Made by a program: the position numbers and the translations under genes. Below are positions 14,699 to 22,686 of a DNA stretch of 23,919 nt, piece after piece. This DNA comes from an archaeon. Lineage in GTDB: Archaea; Iainarchaeota; Iainarchaeia; Iainarchaeales; Iainarchaeaceae. The stretch is from assembly GCA_024653905.1 (NCBI GenBank), contig JANLGZ010000115.1, positions 1 to 23,919 on the forward strand, in the 5' to 3' direction. Numbering within the stretch: position 1 is the first letter of the stretch; the number at the start of each line of letters is the position of its first letter. Below the pieces are notes generated by a model. It was not told the origin of the DNA. It did not search any database and worked only from the letters and a program-made list of their open reading frames with translations.

Positions 14699-15963
14699 AC
14701 CTCGCACTGACAAACGGGAAAGTTTTCATTAAGGGAAAACTTGTGAAAACAAATGTACTTATTCAGGGAAGTAAAATAAAAAAAATAACTTCTTCAAAAA
14801 TAAAAGCAATCCATGAAATTGACTGCAAAGGAAAAATAATTCTTCCGGGTGCAATAGATGCTCATGTGCATTTTAGAACCCCTGGATTTGAGTATAAGGA
14901 AGATTTTTTTACCGGCTCTTTATCAGCACTGCACGGAGGCATAACAACAATAATGGATATGCCAAACACAAACCCTGTTACCTCAACGATTAAAACGCGG
15001 GATGTAAAAATAAAACTTGCTGAAAAAAACTGCTTGACAAATTTTTATATTTATATGGCTGCACTTAACAGCAACCTTGAAGAAATTTCAAAAGCAAAAA
15101 ATCTTCGCGCAGTAAAACTCTATTACGGCTCCACCACAGGAAATATTTTAATGAATAAAAAATCAGAAATAGAAAAATTGTTCAAATTAGCAAAGAAAAA
15201 AGGATTTGTGGTTAGTGTTCATGCAGAAGATGAGGAAATAATGAAACAAAACAGCGAAAAATTCAGAGGAAACAGCAATCCTGAAATTCATGCAAAAATA
15301 AGAAATGAAGAATCAGAAGCAAAAGCAATTTCTGAAATACTTTCAATTCAGCAAATAATCGGGAACAAAATTCACATTGCACATATTTCTTCAGAAAAAG
15401 GACTGGCGCTTGTAAAGAAAGCAAAAAAAAGAATGAATGGAAATAAAGTTACCTGTGAAGTAACACCGCACCACTTATTTTTGGATTCTTCTGATTATAA
15501 AAAACTCGGAAACTTAATGAAGTGCAACCCGTCTATTAAGGAAGCAAAGCACAGGAAAGCACTTTTAAACGGTTTGAAAAACGGAGCAATAGATATTGTT
15601 GCAACGGATCATGCACCGCATTCTCGTGAAGAAAAAACACAGGATTATTGGAAAAGCCCTTCCGGAATTCCAGGAGAAGAAACAATGCTGCCTCTTCTGC
15701 TTGATGCGGTGAACAAAAAACAAATTTCTTTGAAAAAAATTGTTGAAGCTGTTGCTGAAAACCCCGCAGGAATTTTTGGGTGGAAGAATAAGGGATTTAT
15801 TAAAACTGGTTTCGATGCGGATTTGGTGATTATTAATATGAATGGCAAAACCAAGATTGAGGATAAGAAATTGTTCACAAAAGCGGGTTATTCGCCTTGG
15901 AACAAGAAAACCTTAAAAGCAATGGTGGAAAATACTATAATAGGAGGACAGGTTTTTGGCTGA
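14695..15963 (+). CDS. pyrC: Dihydroorotase
   Basis: A 422-aa amidohydrolase that closes carbamoylaspartate to dihydroorotate. The metal ligands are visible: His57/His59 in DAHVHFRTPG, the carbamylated Lys141 in AVKLYYGSTTG, His176 in SVHAED, His230 in IAHISS and Asp305 in ATDHAPH. The length and HVHFR motif fit the long type I dihydroorotases. The start is ATG 14695 (MNLALTNGKVF) overlapping the pyrK stop by ATGA, rather than an in-frame GTG 12 nt earlier. It overlaps the next ORF by 8 nt. Confidence 0.96.
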   Translation: MNLALTNGKVFIKGKLVKTNVLIQGSKIKKITSSKIKAIHEIDCKGKIILPGAIDAHVHFRTPGFEYKEDFFTGSLSALHGGITTIMDMPNTNPVTSTIKTRDVKIKLAEKNCLTNFYIYMAALNSNLEEISKAKNLRAVKLYYGSTTGNILMNKKSEIEKLFKLAKKKGFVVSVHAEDEEIMKQNSEKFRGNSNPEIHAKIRNEESEAKAISEILSIQQIIGNKIHIAHISSEKGLALVKKAKKRMNGNKVTCEVTPHHLFLDSSDYKKLGNLMKCNPSIKEAKHRKALLNGLKNGAIDIVATDHAPHSREEKTQDYWKSPSGIPGEETMLPLLLDAVNKKQISLKKIVEAVAENPAGIFGWKNKGFIKTGFDADLVIINMNGKTKIEDKKLFTKAGYSPWNKKTLKAMVENTIIGGQVFG

Positions 15964-16294
15964 CTTTGAATTTTTAATTTCGGACACTGAACTTAAGAAC
16001 ATACAAAAGACACTGGATTTTTTGATAAATTCCAACGTAAAAGAAAGAGTTAGTAACATACTCAAAATTGCAGCCAGTATAGCAAAATTCAGAAATGAGC
16101 ATAATAAAAATAAATTAGTTTCACAAAAAAAAGTAATAATGGCAATATTAAGCCATCCTGTATTAAGAGGACATCCTTCACTGGCAGATAAAAAAGTAGG
16201 ACATTTGCTCCAACATCCAAAACAAATTTCTGAAGGATCAAGGGGTCAAGCAGAGGATAAAAACCGAAAAAAGTTTGGAAGTCACAGGAGATGA
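15956..16294 (+). CDS. Unrecognised 112-aa protein in the pyr operon
   Basis: The ORF starts TTG at 15956, with a good GGAGG site (15943-15947) 8 nt upstream, inside the end of pyrC. The first 60 residues are predicted helical (LKNIQKTLDFLINS, RVSNILKIAASIAKF). The last 35 are polar and basic with several His (HPVLRGHPSLADKK, GSHRR). It has no signal peptide or membrane helix. It ends 7 nt before pyrE, and its stop region supplies the pyrE ribosome site. No family is recognised. Tight packing indicates cotranslation with the pyr enzymes, but no role can be assigned. Confidence 0.65.
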   Translation: MADFEFLISDTELKNIQKTLDFLINSNVKERVSNILKIAASIAKFRNEHNKNKLVSQKKVIMAILSHPVLRGHPSLADKKVGHLLQHPKQISEGSRGQAEDKNRKKFGSHRR

Positions 16295-16301
16295 ACCCAC
16301 G

Positions 16302-16919
16302 ATGAACAATGAAGAACTAGCATTGAAACTGCATGAAATTGGCGCTATAAAATTCGGTTTGTTTACACTTAAGTCAGGACTGAAAAGTCCGATTTACATA
16401 GACCTCAGAGTTTTGATTTCCTATCCTGAAACTCTGAAAATGGTTGGAACAGCAATCGGGAAAAAAGCCGAGGCTCTTGAATTTGATTTAATAGCAGGAA
16501 TTCCTTTTGCAGCAATAGCAATAGCAACCGCTGTTTCCCTCGAGAAGGATTGGCGCATGGTGTTCCCAAGAAAAGAACAGAAAGATTACGGAACAAAAGC
16601 AAAAGTTGAGGGAAAATATTCCAAAGGAGAAACTTGTTTGGTTATTGATGATTTGATTACTGATGGCGGAAGCAAGTTTGAAGCAATAGCCCCTCTTGAA
16701 AAGGAAGGTTTGAAAATCAAAGATGTTATTGTTCTTGTTGACAGGGAACAAGGCGGTAAAAAAACTCTTCTGAATGAGGGTTATCATTTACACTCAGTTT
16801 TCAAAATAACTGAATTGCTTGAAATACTGCACAAGCATGGAAAGATTGAACAGATTTATTATGAAAGTGCAAAAGAATATTTTGAAAACCCTGAAAAATG
16901 GCAAGGGGATTCAGAATGA
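16302..16919 (+). CDS. pyrE: Orotate phosphoribosyltransferase
   Basis: A 205-aa type I PRTase that joins orotate and PRPP to form OMP. The PRPP-binding signature VIDDLITDGGSK is at 114-125. The catalytic flexible loop with RKEQKDYGTKAKVEG (about 90-104) and the N-terminal FTLKSGLKSPIYIDLR (21-36) are typical. ATG 16302 is used, with a GGAG site 12 nt upstream; the open frame back to TTG 16275 is not family-like. It overlaps pyrF by ATGA. Confidence 0.95.
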   Translation: MNNEELALKLHEIGAIKFGLFTLKSGLKSPIYIDLRVLISYPETLKMVGTAIGKKAEALEFDLIAGIPFAAIAIATAVSLEKDWRMVFPRKEQKDYGTKAKVEGKYSKGETCLVIDDLITDGGSKFEAIAPLEKEGLKIKDVIVLVDREQGGKKTLLNEGYHLHSVFKITELLEILHKHGKIEQIYYESAKEYFENPEKWQGDSE

Positions 16920-17617
16920 GTACAATTAAAGCAGATAAAAGTATTATTCCCGCTTGTGATTTTGATTCAATAGAAGAATTTGAAGAATTAGTAAAAGAAA
17001 CCGCCAAAATAAAAGGAATCGGCGCTTACAAAGTAGGTTTTGAATTAGGTTTGAAATACGGTTTGCCAAAAGTGGTTGAAACAGCAAGAAAGCACACTGA
17101 CAAACCGATTATTTATGACCATCAGAAAGCAGGAACAGATGTTCCTTTTACCGGAGAAAAATTTGCAAAAGTCTGCAAAGAAGCAGGAATTAATGCTGTA
17201 ATTCTTTTCCCGCAGGCAGGGCCTGAAACAGAAGCGGAATGGATTAAAGCCTGTCAGAAAGAAGGTTTAGGGGTTATTGTCGGGGGCGAGATGACTCATC
17301 CCGGTTATTTGGAAAATGAAGGCGGTTTCTTGAGGGATGATGCCCCTTTGAAAATGTACGAGGTCGCAATTAATAACGGAGTAACAGAATTTGTTGTTCC
17401 GGGAAATAAACCGGAAAAAATTCTGAAGTACAGGAAATTTTTTGATTCAAAAGGAATTGATGCAGTGCTTTATTCTCCTGGTTTAGTTGCTCAAGGCGGA
17501 AGTATTTCTGATTCTGGAAAAGCAGCTGGGAAAAAATGGCACGCAATAGTAGGAAGAGGCATTTACGAAGCAAAAAATAAAAAAAAGGCCGCCGAAGAGC
17601 TGTGCAGTCAATTGTAA
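16916..17617 (+). CDS. pyrF: Orotidine 5'-phosphate decarboxylase
   Basis: A 233-aa TIM-barrel decarboxylase that produces UMP. The substrate-binding AYKVGFELG (37-45) carries the first Lys. The catalytic segment reads YDHQKAGTDVP, with Asp68, Lys71 and Asp75, so each spacing is one residue longer than the canonical D-x-K-x-x-D-I-P. GGEMTHPGY and PGLVAQGG (phosphate loop) and IVGRGIYEA near the C-terminus fit the family. ATG 16916 overlaps the pyrE stop by ATGA. Confidence 0.9.
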   Translation: MSTIKADKSIIPACDFDSIEEFEELVKETAKIKGIGAYKVGFELGLKYGLPKVVETARKHTDKPIIYDHQKAGTDVPFTGEKFAKVCKEAGINAVILFPQAGPETEAEWIKACQKEGLGVIVGGEMTHPGYLENEGGFLRDDAPLKMYEVAINNGVTEFVVPGNKPEKILKYRKFFDSKGIDAVLYSPGLVAQGGSISDSGKAAGKKWHAIVGRGIYEAKNKKKAAEELCSQL

Positions 17618-17627
17618 GAAGATAACC

Positions 17628-17885
17628 ATGACTGGCAACTACAAACCGAAAGGAGAAATATTAAAGAAAGCAATAGAGATTTTAGAGTATATAAAAGTAG
17701 CAGGGGCTATTGACAATAAAACTTTTCATGAAATTCAAGAATTACCTATAGAAGCAAGAGTATATTTAACTAAAAAATTAGGAAAATTACGAAAAGAGTA
17801 TATTGCACACCATCAAAGACAGGCACTGGAAAGTCTTCCTGTTGAGATACAAGACACTTGGAAAAAACGCCACAGAATAAAATAA
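17628..17885 (+). CDS. Unrecognised 85-aa helical basic protein after pyrF
   Basis: The ORF (MTGNYKPKGEILKKAIEILE...) starts 10 nt after the pyrF stop with only a weak purine-rich site (AAGAAG). It is nearly all predicted helix, with basic clusters (KKLGKLRKEYIAHHQRQ, WKKRHRIK) and no cysteine. No family is recognised. It is the last gene before the separate AMP phosphorylase promoter. It does not obviously resemble the 112-aa orphan upstream. Confidence 0.6.
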   Translation: MTGNYKPKGEILKKAIEILEYIKVAGAIDNKTFHEIQELPIEARVYLTKKLGKLRKEYIAHHQRQALESLPVEIQDTWKKRHRIK

Positions 17886-17890
17886 ACTAA

Positions 17891-17901
17891 GTTTTAAAAA
17901 G
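17891..17901 (+). promoter_or_regulatory. TATA box for AMP phosphorylase
   Basis: GTTTTAAAAAG is centred at about 17896, 26 nt before the A of ATG 17922. This predicts a leaderless transcript separate from the pyr operon. Confidence 0.55.
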
Positions 17902-17921
17902 CACAAAGTCTTATTCTTTAG

Positions 17922-19451
17922 ATGAGCCAAGAAAGTAATTATTCTCAGAACCTGAAAGTTAAGACTATTGATATTTTATCAGGAAAACTTATTGTTGTTC
18001 TGAACGAAATTGATGCCAATGAACTCGGAGTATTACCTCTTGAAAGGGTTGAACTCACAAACCCGAAAAATAAAAAATCAGTAAACGCAGTTCTTGATAT
18101 TACTGACACAATGATTGGGGAAAATGAAATAGGAATATTCAAAGATGTTCATGAACTTCTCGGAACTAAAGACGGAAACTTCGTACAGGTCAGACCAAGC
18201 GGAAAACCAAAAAGCATTGAATTTATCAAGAAAAAAATGGACGGGTTTAAATTAAATCAGGAACAATTACAACAAATTGTGAATGATATTGCATCCAACA
18301 AACTCAGTGAAATCGAAGCAACTGCATTTATAGCCGCAGTGTACATGAAAGGTTTTGATTTGGAAGAAACAGTGTTCATGACAAAAGCGTTGATAGAGAA
18401 TGGAAAAACACTTGAGATTCCGAATGCCACTGTTGTTGACAAGCATTCTATTGGTGGAACTAATGGAAGAACAACAATGATAATAGTTCCAATCATAGCA
18501 GCGGCTGGTTTTGCAATGCCAAAAACATCCTCAAGGTCAATAACAAGCGCATCAGGAACAGCAGATGCAATGGAAGTTCTTGCAAATGTTTCGCTTTCAT
18601 TAGACAAAATAAAACAGGTTGTTGAAAAAACAGGAGGATGTATTGCATGGGGTGGCGCGGTTGAATTGGCTCCTGCGGATGATAAAATAATAAAAATCGA
18701 GTACCCTCTTTCCCTTGATCCTGAGGGCCAAGTAATAGCTTCTGTAATGGCAAAAAAAGCAAGTGTAGGAGCAAAGTTTGTAGTAATAGATTTGCCAGTC
18801 GGACCGTTTGTGAAGGTTCAATCAAGGGATGTTGCTGAAGGAATGGCTTTGAAGTTTATTGAAGTTGGAAAAAAACTCGGAATGAAAGTGGAAGTTGTTA
18901 TTACAAACGGGACAGAACCAAGCGGAAGAGCTTTTGGACCAGCACTTGAAGCAAAGTATGCATTGGAAATACTTGAAGGAAAATTCTTTGATAATTTAGG
19001 ACAAAAATCAGTTGAATTAGCCGGAGCATTGCTTGAATTAACAAACAGAGTTCCAAAAGGCAAAGGATTTGAAAAAGCACTTAATATTTTAGAATCAGGA
19101 AAAGCACTTGCAAAAATGAAAGAAATAATAAAAGCACAGGGTGGGAAAATAATTTCCTCCGAACAAATAGAGGAAGCCAAATTCAAAAAAGAATTCCTTT
19201 CAATGCATTCAGGAGAAATAAGTTCAATTAATGTTGGCTTGCTAAATAAAGTTGCAAGACTAGCAGGAGCCCCTTCTCATAAAAAAGCAGGGTTAATGCT
19301 TAATGTTGAACAGGGAAGTAAAATAAGTAAAAATAGTGTACTTTTTATAATTCACGCAGAAAATAAAAGAAAACTGGATGTAGCTTATGATTTTGCAAAA
19401 AGAAACCAGATTATTTCACTAAAAAGAATTATTCTCGAGAAATTTTCTTAA
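17922..19451 (+). CDS. deoA: AMP phosphorylase (thymidine phosphorylase family)
   Basis: A 509-aa archaeal AMP phosphorylase. It cleaves NMPs with phosphate to a free base and ribose 1,5-bisphosphate. The length is set by an N-terminal domain of about 90 residues (absent from bacterial DeoA) that drives oligomerisation. The catalytic core has DKHSIGGTNGR (173-183), KTSSRSITSASGTAD (near 205-219) and KxSVGAKFVV. In archaea the product feeds ribose-1,5-bisphosphate isomerase and type III RuBisCO, neither of which is in this window. The alternative of thymidine phosphorylase is less likely because of the N-terminal domain. Its 3' end overlaps convergent rsmA by 23 nt. Confidence 0.92.
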   Translation: MSQESNYSQNLKVKTIDILSGKLIVVLNEIDANELGVLPLERVELTNPKNKKSVNAVLDITDTMIGENEIGIFKDVHELLGTKDGNFVQVRPSGKPKSIEFIKKKMDGFKLNQEQLQQIVNDIASNKLSEIEATAFIAAVYMKGFDLEETVFMTKALIENGKTLEIPNATVVDKHSIGGTNGRTTMIIVPIIAAAGFAMPKTSSRSITSASGTADAMEVLANVSLSLDKIKQVVEKTGGCIAWGGAVELAPADDKIIKIEYPLSLDPEGQVIASVMAKKASVGAKFVVIDLPVGPFVKVQSRDVAEGMALKFIEVGKKLGMKVEVVITNGTEPSGRAFGPALEAKYALEILEGKFFDNLGQKSVELAGALLELTNRVPKGKGFEKALNILESGKALAKMKEIIKAQGGKIISSEQIEEAKFKKEFLSMHSGEISSINVGLLNKVARLAGAPSHKKAGLMLNVEQGSKISKNSVLFIIHAENKRKLDVAYDFAKRNQIISLKRIILEKFS

Positions 19452-20253
19452 AAACATCAACAAAATTTTCTGTTTCCAAAAGATTGGTTTTAAGATCATC
19501 TATTTCAAAATCAATGCATACCTGCACAGGATCGAATTTTTTAAAATCATTTTTCATTGATTTTACACAGTTTTTAAGCGCGTTTGGAAAATCTTTATTC
19601 TTATAACGAAAAACATTTTTCAAAAAAGAAATGAATTTTGGAAAATTTTTAATAGAAGAACTTGGATTTTTTCTTTTTAATTTCAACAAAGAAGAATAAG
19701 CTTCTGGTTTTGGAAAAAACGACCTAGGAGAAACACTTTGGATTAAAATTTTTGGTTCAAAAAGCTGGTCTGTTAGAACTGAAAGATAAGAGTATTCCTT
19801 AAAACCTGGTTCTGCAACAATTTTCTCAACAAATTCTCTCTGAAAAACCAATAAAGCAAGTTCAAAATCTTCCTTGAAAAGCCTTACCATAATGTCCCCG
19901 GAAATATTGTAAGGGGGAAGGGCAACAATTTTATTGAATTTTGGTAATTTAACATCAAGAATGCTTCCCTCAACTAATTGGAATTTTTTTTCTTTTAAAA
20001 ATCTTGATTTTAAAATTTCAATCATTTTTTCATCTAATTCAACACCAACAACTTTGCAATGTTTAAGAAGTTCATTAGTAAGCGAACCAGAACCTGAGCC
20101 AATTTCCAGAACAACATCTGTTTTTTTTAAGTTGGCTTCAGAAACAATTTTTTCAACAAGTTTTTCATCAATAATGAAATTCTGGGAAAACTTTTGATTC
20201 GGTCTGAATCTGAAATCAACCATGGCTTGATTTAAATCTGACATTAAAGACAT
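19429..20253 (-). CDS. rsmA: 16S rRNA dimethyladenosine transferase (RsmA/KsgA/Dim1)
   Basis: A 274-aa class I methyltransferase that dimethylates two adjacent adenines in helix 45 of 16S rRNA. FSQNFIID (22-29) and motif I LEIGSGSGSLT (49-59) are canonical. Motif IV reads ALPPYNIS (111-118) where the family has NLPYxIS, so the catalytic Asn is replaced by Leu. The C-terminal helical domain is present. There is no ribosome site. ATG 20253 and ATG 20244 are both possible, and TATA-like sequence at 20262-20278 would suit either. It is the last gene of the L21e-rpoF-DUF655 run. Confidence 0.92.
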   Translation of the reverse strand: MSLMSDLNQAMVDFRFRPNQKFSQNFIIDEKLVEKIVSEANLKKTDVVLEIGSGSGSLTNELLKHCKVVGVELDEKMIEILKSRFLKEKKFQLVEGSILDVKLPKFNKIVALPPYNISGDIMVRLFKEDFELALLVFQREFVEKIVAEPGFKEYSYLSVLTDQLFEPKILIQSVSPRSFFPKPEAYSSLLKLKRKNPSSSIKNFPKFISFLKNVFRYKNKDFPNALKNCVKSMKNDFKKFDPVQVCIDFEIDDLKTNLLETENFVDVFKKISRE

Positions 20254-20273
20254 AACTAAAAAAAATATTTTAT

Positions 20274-20864
20274 TTAAAATCTTCTTCTTGGTCTGAAATC
20301 TCTTTCCTGTGAAGGCGGTCTTACGAATAAGTAATACTTGACATCCATTCCCTCAAGTTCTTCCACAATTCTTTTCACCAAAGCATGCTTTGGATCAGGA
20401 ACAGAGTGAACTCTTTTTTTAATATCCTCAAAAGAAGTAAAAGCACCTTTTTCTCTTTCTTGAATAATTTGAAGCATGTGTTTTTTCCCCATCCCTGGCA
20501 AAAGTTCAATCTGGTGTCTTTTCAGAGTAATGCTTCTTGAATTATTGAAAAAATCAACATACTTTTTTTCAGAACCAGCAACTATTTTTTCAATAGCTTT
20601 ATCCAATTCAGCAAGAGAAGTATTTGTTAAATCCTTGTAAATAATTCTTTTTTTGATAAAATCAATTTTAGCTCTTTCATCCTTACCCACATAAACTTCT
20701 TCTAACGCACTCAAATCAGCATTTTCTTTAGGAACAACCTCTAAAAGAGTAAAAAATTCAGTTCCTATAAGCTGAGCTATAGGTTCTGTTTTGTAATCAG
20801 AACTCCTGCCTCTTGCAAGATAATCTAAAACTAGTGCTTTTTCTTCAACCTTCATAACAACCAC
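20274..20864 (-). CDS. DUF655 family predicted RNA-binding protein (COG1491)
   Basis: A 196-aa archaeal protein. The N-terminal domain (about 10-80; VLDYLARGRSSDY, YVGKDERAKIDFI) is S1/OB-like. It is followed by a helix-hairpin-helix around 118-150 (IELLPGMGKKHMLQIIQERE) and a basic tail (RPRRRF). This family is found almost only in archaea, between rpoF and rsmA, and is presumed to bind RNA in rRNA maturation or transcription. The track start is GTG 20864. ATG 20855, with GTGGT 5 nt upstream, is equally plausible and would remove three residues. Confidence 0.9.
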   Translation of the reverse strand: MVVMKVEEKALVLDYLARGRSSDYKTEPIAQLIGTEFFTLLEVVPKENADLSALEEVYVGKDERAKIDFIKKRIIYKDLTNTSLAELDKAIEKIVAGSEKKYVDFFNNSRSITLKRHQIELLPGMGKKHMLQIIQEREKGAFTSFEDIKKRVHSVPDPKHALVKRIVEELEGMDVKYYLFVRPPSQERDFRPRRRF

Positions 20865-20881
20865 TTAAAAATTAGCTGATT

Positions 20882-21220
20882 TTATTTCGCGTGCTTTGAA
20901 GTTAACTCAACAATCTGTTTGAGTTTTTCATCATCAAGATTAGGGTTTGTTCTATACGCTATCATTTTAGCAGTATCCAAATCAGTTGGAAGAATATCTA
21001 TTAATTTAGTAATAAAATCCTCATCCAACCCTTCAATTCCCTTTAAGTCTTTTAATAATTTTTCAGCTTTAGCAGGAGTAATTTTAGCAAATTTTTTAGC
21101 ATAATCAAACGCAGCCTGCTGTTCGTAAGTAAGTTCTCCATCCTTATTTCTTTCAGACAAAATCTGTTTTAACTCGAATAATGGAAGATTTTTCTGAGAA
21201 ACTATTTTTTTTCCAATCAT
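20882..21220 (-). CDS. rpoF: RNA polymerase subunit Rpo4 (RpoF, Rpb4)
   Basis: A 112-aa Rpb4 homologue. With Rpo7 it forms the stalk of archaeal RNA polymerase. The N-terminal strand (GKKIVSQKNLPLFELKQIL) packs on Rpo7, and a HRDC-like helical domain (about 40-112; RTNPNLDDEKLKQIVEL) follows. The ATG overlaps the L21e stop by ATGA. The placement between L21e and DUF655 is the classical archaeal order. Confidence 0.95.
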   Translation of the reverse strand: MIGKKIVSQKNLPLFELKQILSERNKDGELTYEQQAAFDYAKKFAKITPAKAEKLLKDLKGIEGLDEDFITKLIDILPTDLDTAKMIAYRTNPNLDDEKLKQIVELTSKHAK

Positions 21221-21555
21221 GCAGCCACCTTTTCCTTTTCAACTATTTTTTCTTCTTTATCAACAGGTTCAGCTTCGCCTTTAGAAATATCCAAATGAGC
21301 AGCCCCAACAACTAATTTTACATGCTGTTTTTTCAATTCAACCAAATAAGCTAATCCTTGCTTACCAATAACAGCCCCAGTAAAACCATGAAATTTCTTA
21401 TCAGGGATTCCTGAATGCACTGAGGATTCTATTCTAATGTCTACCTTAGAGCCAATAGGTATTTCTTGAAGTAACTTATTCACAGTTATCTTTCTCTTGC
21501 TCTTGAACTTATCTCTGGTCTTTGCTCTTTTTCCTTTTGCTTTTCTGTTTGGCAT
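21217..21555 (-). CDS. rpl21e: Ribosomal protein L21e
   Basis: A 112-aa L21e. The Lys/Arg-rich N-terminus (PNRKAKGKRAKTRDKFKSK) enters the rRNA. The SH3-like barrel (about 30-95) contains GSKVDIRIESSVHSGIPDKKFHGFTG and IGKQGLAYLV, both typical. A Glu/Lys-rich tail of about 20 residues is added. A TATA box 47 nt upstream and a TAGGGAT leader site precede the ATG. It heads the rpoF-DUF655-rsmA unit. A decayed partial copy of its 3' end lies at the right edge of the window. Confidence 0.95.
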   Translation of the reverse strand: MPNRKAKGKRAKTRDKFKSKRKITVNKLLQEIPIGSKVDIRIESSVHSGIPDKKFHGFTGAVIGKQGLAYLVELKKQHVKLVVGAAHLDISKGEAEPVDKEEKIVEKEKVAA

Positions 21556-21602
21556 TTATATCCCTATCAAAATCATTGAATATAATAATCTGCAATAATA
21601 AG

Positions 21603-21611
21603 GTTTAAATA
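21603..21611 (-). promoter_or_regulatory. TATA box for the L21e-rpoF-DUF655-rsmA unit
   Basis: The minus strand reads CCTATTTAAACC. The predicted transcript start near 21581 gives a leader of about 26 nt. Confidence 0.55.
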
Positions 21612-21631
21612 GGTGAGTTTTCGGACTCAAT

Positions 21632-21796
21632 TTACTCTAATTTTGCTAATTCTTCCAAAAAAACATTCCAAGGATATACACCTCTAAAACATTCCCCTTC
21701 ACACACCAATAATCCCTCAAATCAGCCTTTGCCTGCTGAAATAACAATAAAACCTCAAGTTTCAAAATACCATTTTTTCTACTTCTTATTAGGCAT
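21632..21796 (-). pseudogene. Possible decayed small gene with three internal stops
   Basis: The region 21556-21868 holds no intact gene. One frame from ATG 21796 to TAA 21632 (55 codons) reads like protein between stops: MPNKK, stop, KKWYFET, stop, GFIVISAGKG, stop, then a 29-codon segment including GECFRGVYPWNVFLEELAK. Third positions are A/T-rich and first positions G-rich, as in the real genes here. The internal stops are one TAG and two TGA. No family is recognised. A shifted frame over the same stretch is also open for about 50 codons but has G-rich third positions. Confidence 0.3.
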
Positions 21797-21868
21797 TTTT
21801 ATTACAGGAATAAAGCATTTCAAGCTTTTTTAGAAACATATAATGAAACAGCAACAATAAAATATAAT

Positions 21869-22615
21869 TTAATTATTAGCCAAAATTCCTTTTTTCAGGT
21901 AATCAAAATCTTTTACCGCTAAAACAGTTCCCTGGTCATTATCTGAATCTATAAAAAAAACATGCCAATCATCCAATTCACTGAATGCCTTGAAAGGCCC
22001 GCTTTGCGTTCTACGACACGAGTCATGAGATATAAGAATTCCTTTTGATGCGATTTTTGGCAATACAATTTTCAGTTCATTTTTAACATTTTCATATGAG
22101 TGATCACTATCATGAAAAAACAAGTCAAAATTTTTCGGGGTAATTGTTGAAAGCAAAGAAAGCGGCTCTTGGCTCGCATGAAATTCTATATTATCATTCA
22201 ATAGTTTTTTTGGTATTCCCCATCCCGCATTAGGATTTATGTCAGTTGTTATTACTTTACCAAAACCATTTTTTTTCATTGCAGCTGAAAAATGAACTGC
22301 TGAATAACCTGCAAAAGTCCCTGTCTCAACAACAACCTTTGGTTTTGTTAGTTGAGTAAAAATATACAAAAATATGCCAACATCAGGCTGAACAGAAATC
22401 GCTCCACGAGCAAGTTTTTTAATCCCCATTACTTCCCATAACTTCCTATAAATTTTTCTTAAAATATTATCTTTAAGTTCGAAATTGTTTGCAGAAGAAT
22501 ATTTTTCTCCTAAAGTAACCCTGTATTCTTTGAGGAATTCATCATATTTATTTTTTTTCAAACCTAATTCATCAACCAGAAATTTTTCAAAATTATCACA
22601 AAATACACGTTTCAT
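21869..22615 (-). CDS. Class I methyltransferase of the Methyltransf_24/CmcI-like type
   Basis: A 248-aa methyltransferase. Motif I is VVETGTFAGYSAVHF (95-109). TTDINPN follows beta-2. FDLFFHDSDHSYENVKNEL (163-181) carries the acidic metal- or substrate-binding residues of this family, and KGILISHD follows. Members methylate sugars or secondary-metabolite hydroxyls and often sit in polysaccharide loci. The neighbouring glycosyltransferase gene on the same strand fits a role in glycan modification. The N-terminal 75 residues are helical and not recognised. The TATA-like TTATAAAT at 22653-22660 may be its promoter. Confidence 0.82.
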   Translation of the reverse strand: MKRVFCDNFEKFLVDELGLKKNKYDEFLKEYRVTLGEKYSSANNFELKDNILRKIYRKLWEVMGIKKLARGAISVQPDVGIFLYIFTQLTKPKVVVETGTFAGYSAVHFSAAMKKNGFGKVITTDINPNAGWGIPKKLLNDNIEFHASQEPLSLLSTITPKNFDLFFHDSDHSYENVKNELKIVLPKIASKGILISHDSCRRTQSGPFKAFSELDDWHVFFIDSDNDQGTVLAVKDFDYLKKGILANN

Positions 22616-22652
22616 AAAAAATTACTCTCAATTCATCAAACTATTTTTTTAA

Positions 22653-22660
22653 TTATAAAT
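22653..22660 (-). promoter_or_regulatory. Possible TATA box for the 21.9-kb methyltransferase
   Basis: The minus strand reads ATTTATAA. It predicts a start near 22631 and a leader of about 16 nt. The surrounding sequence is uniformly AT-rich, so this is weak. Confidence 0.3.
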
Positions 22661-22686
22661 ATAACTTAATTTAAATTGTTTTTAAT

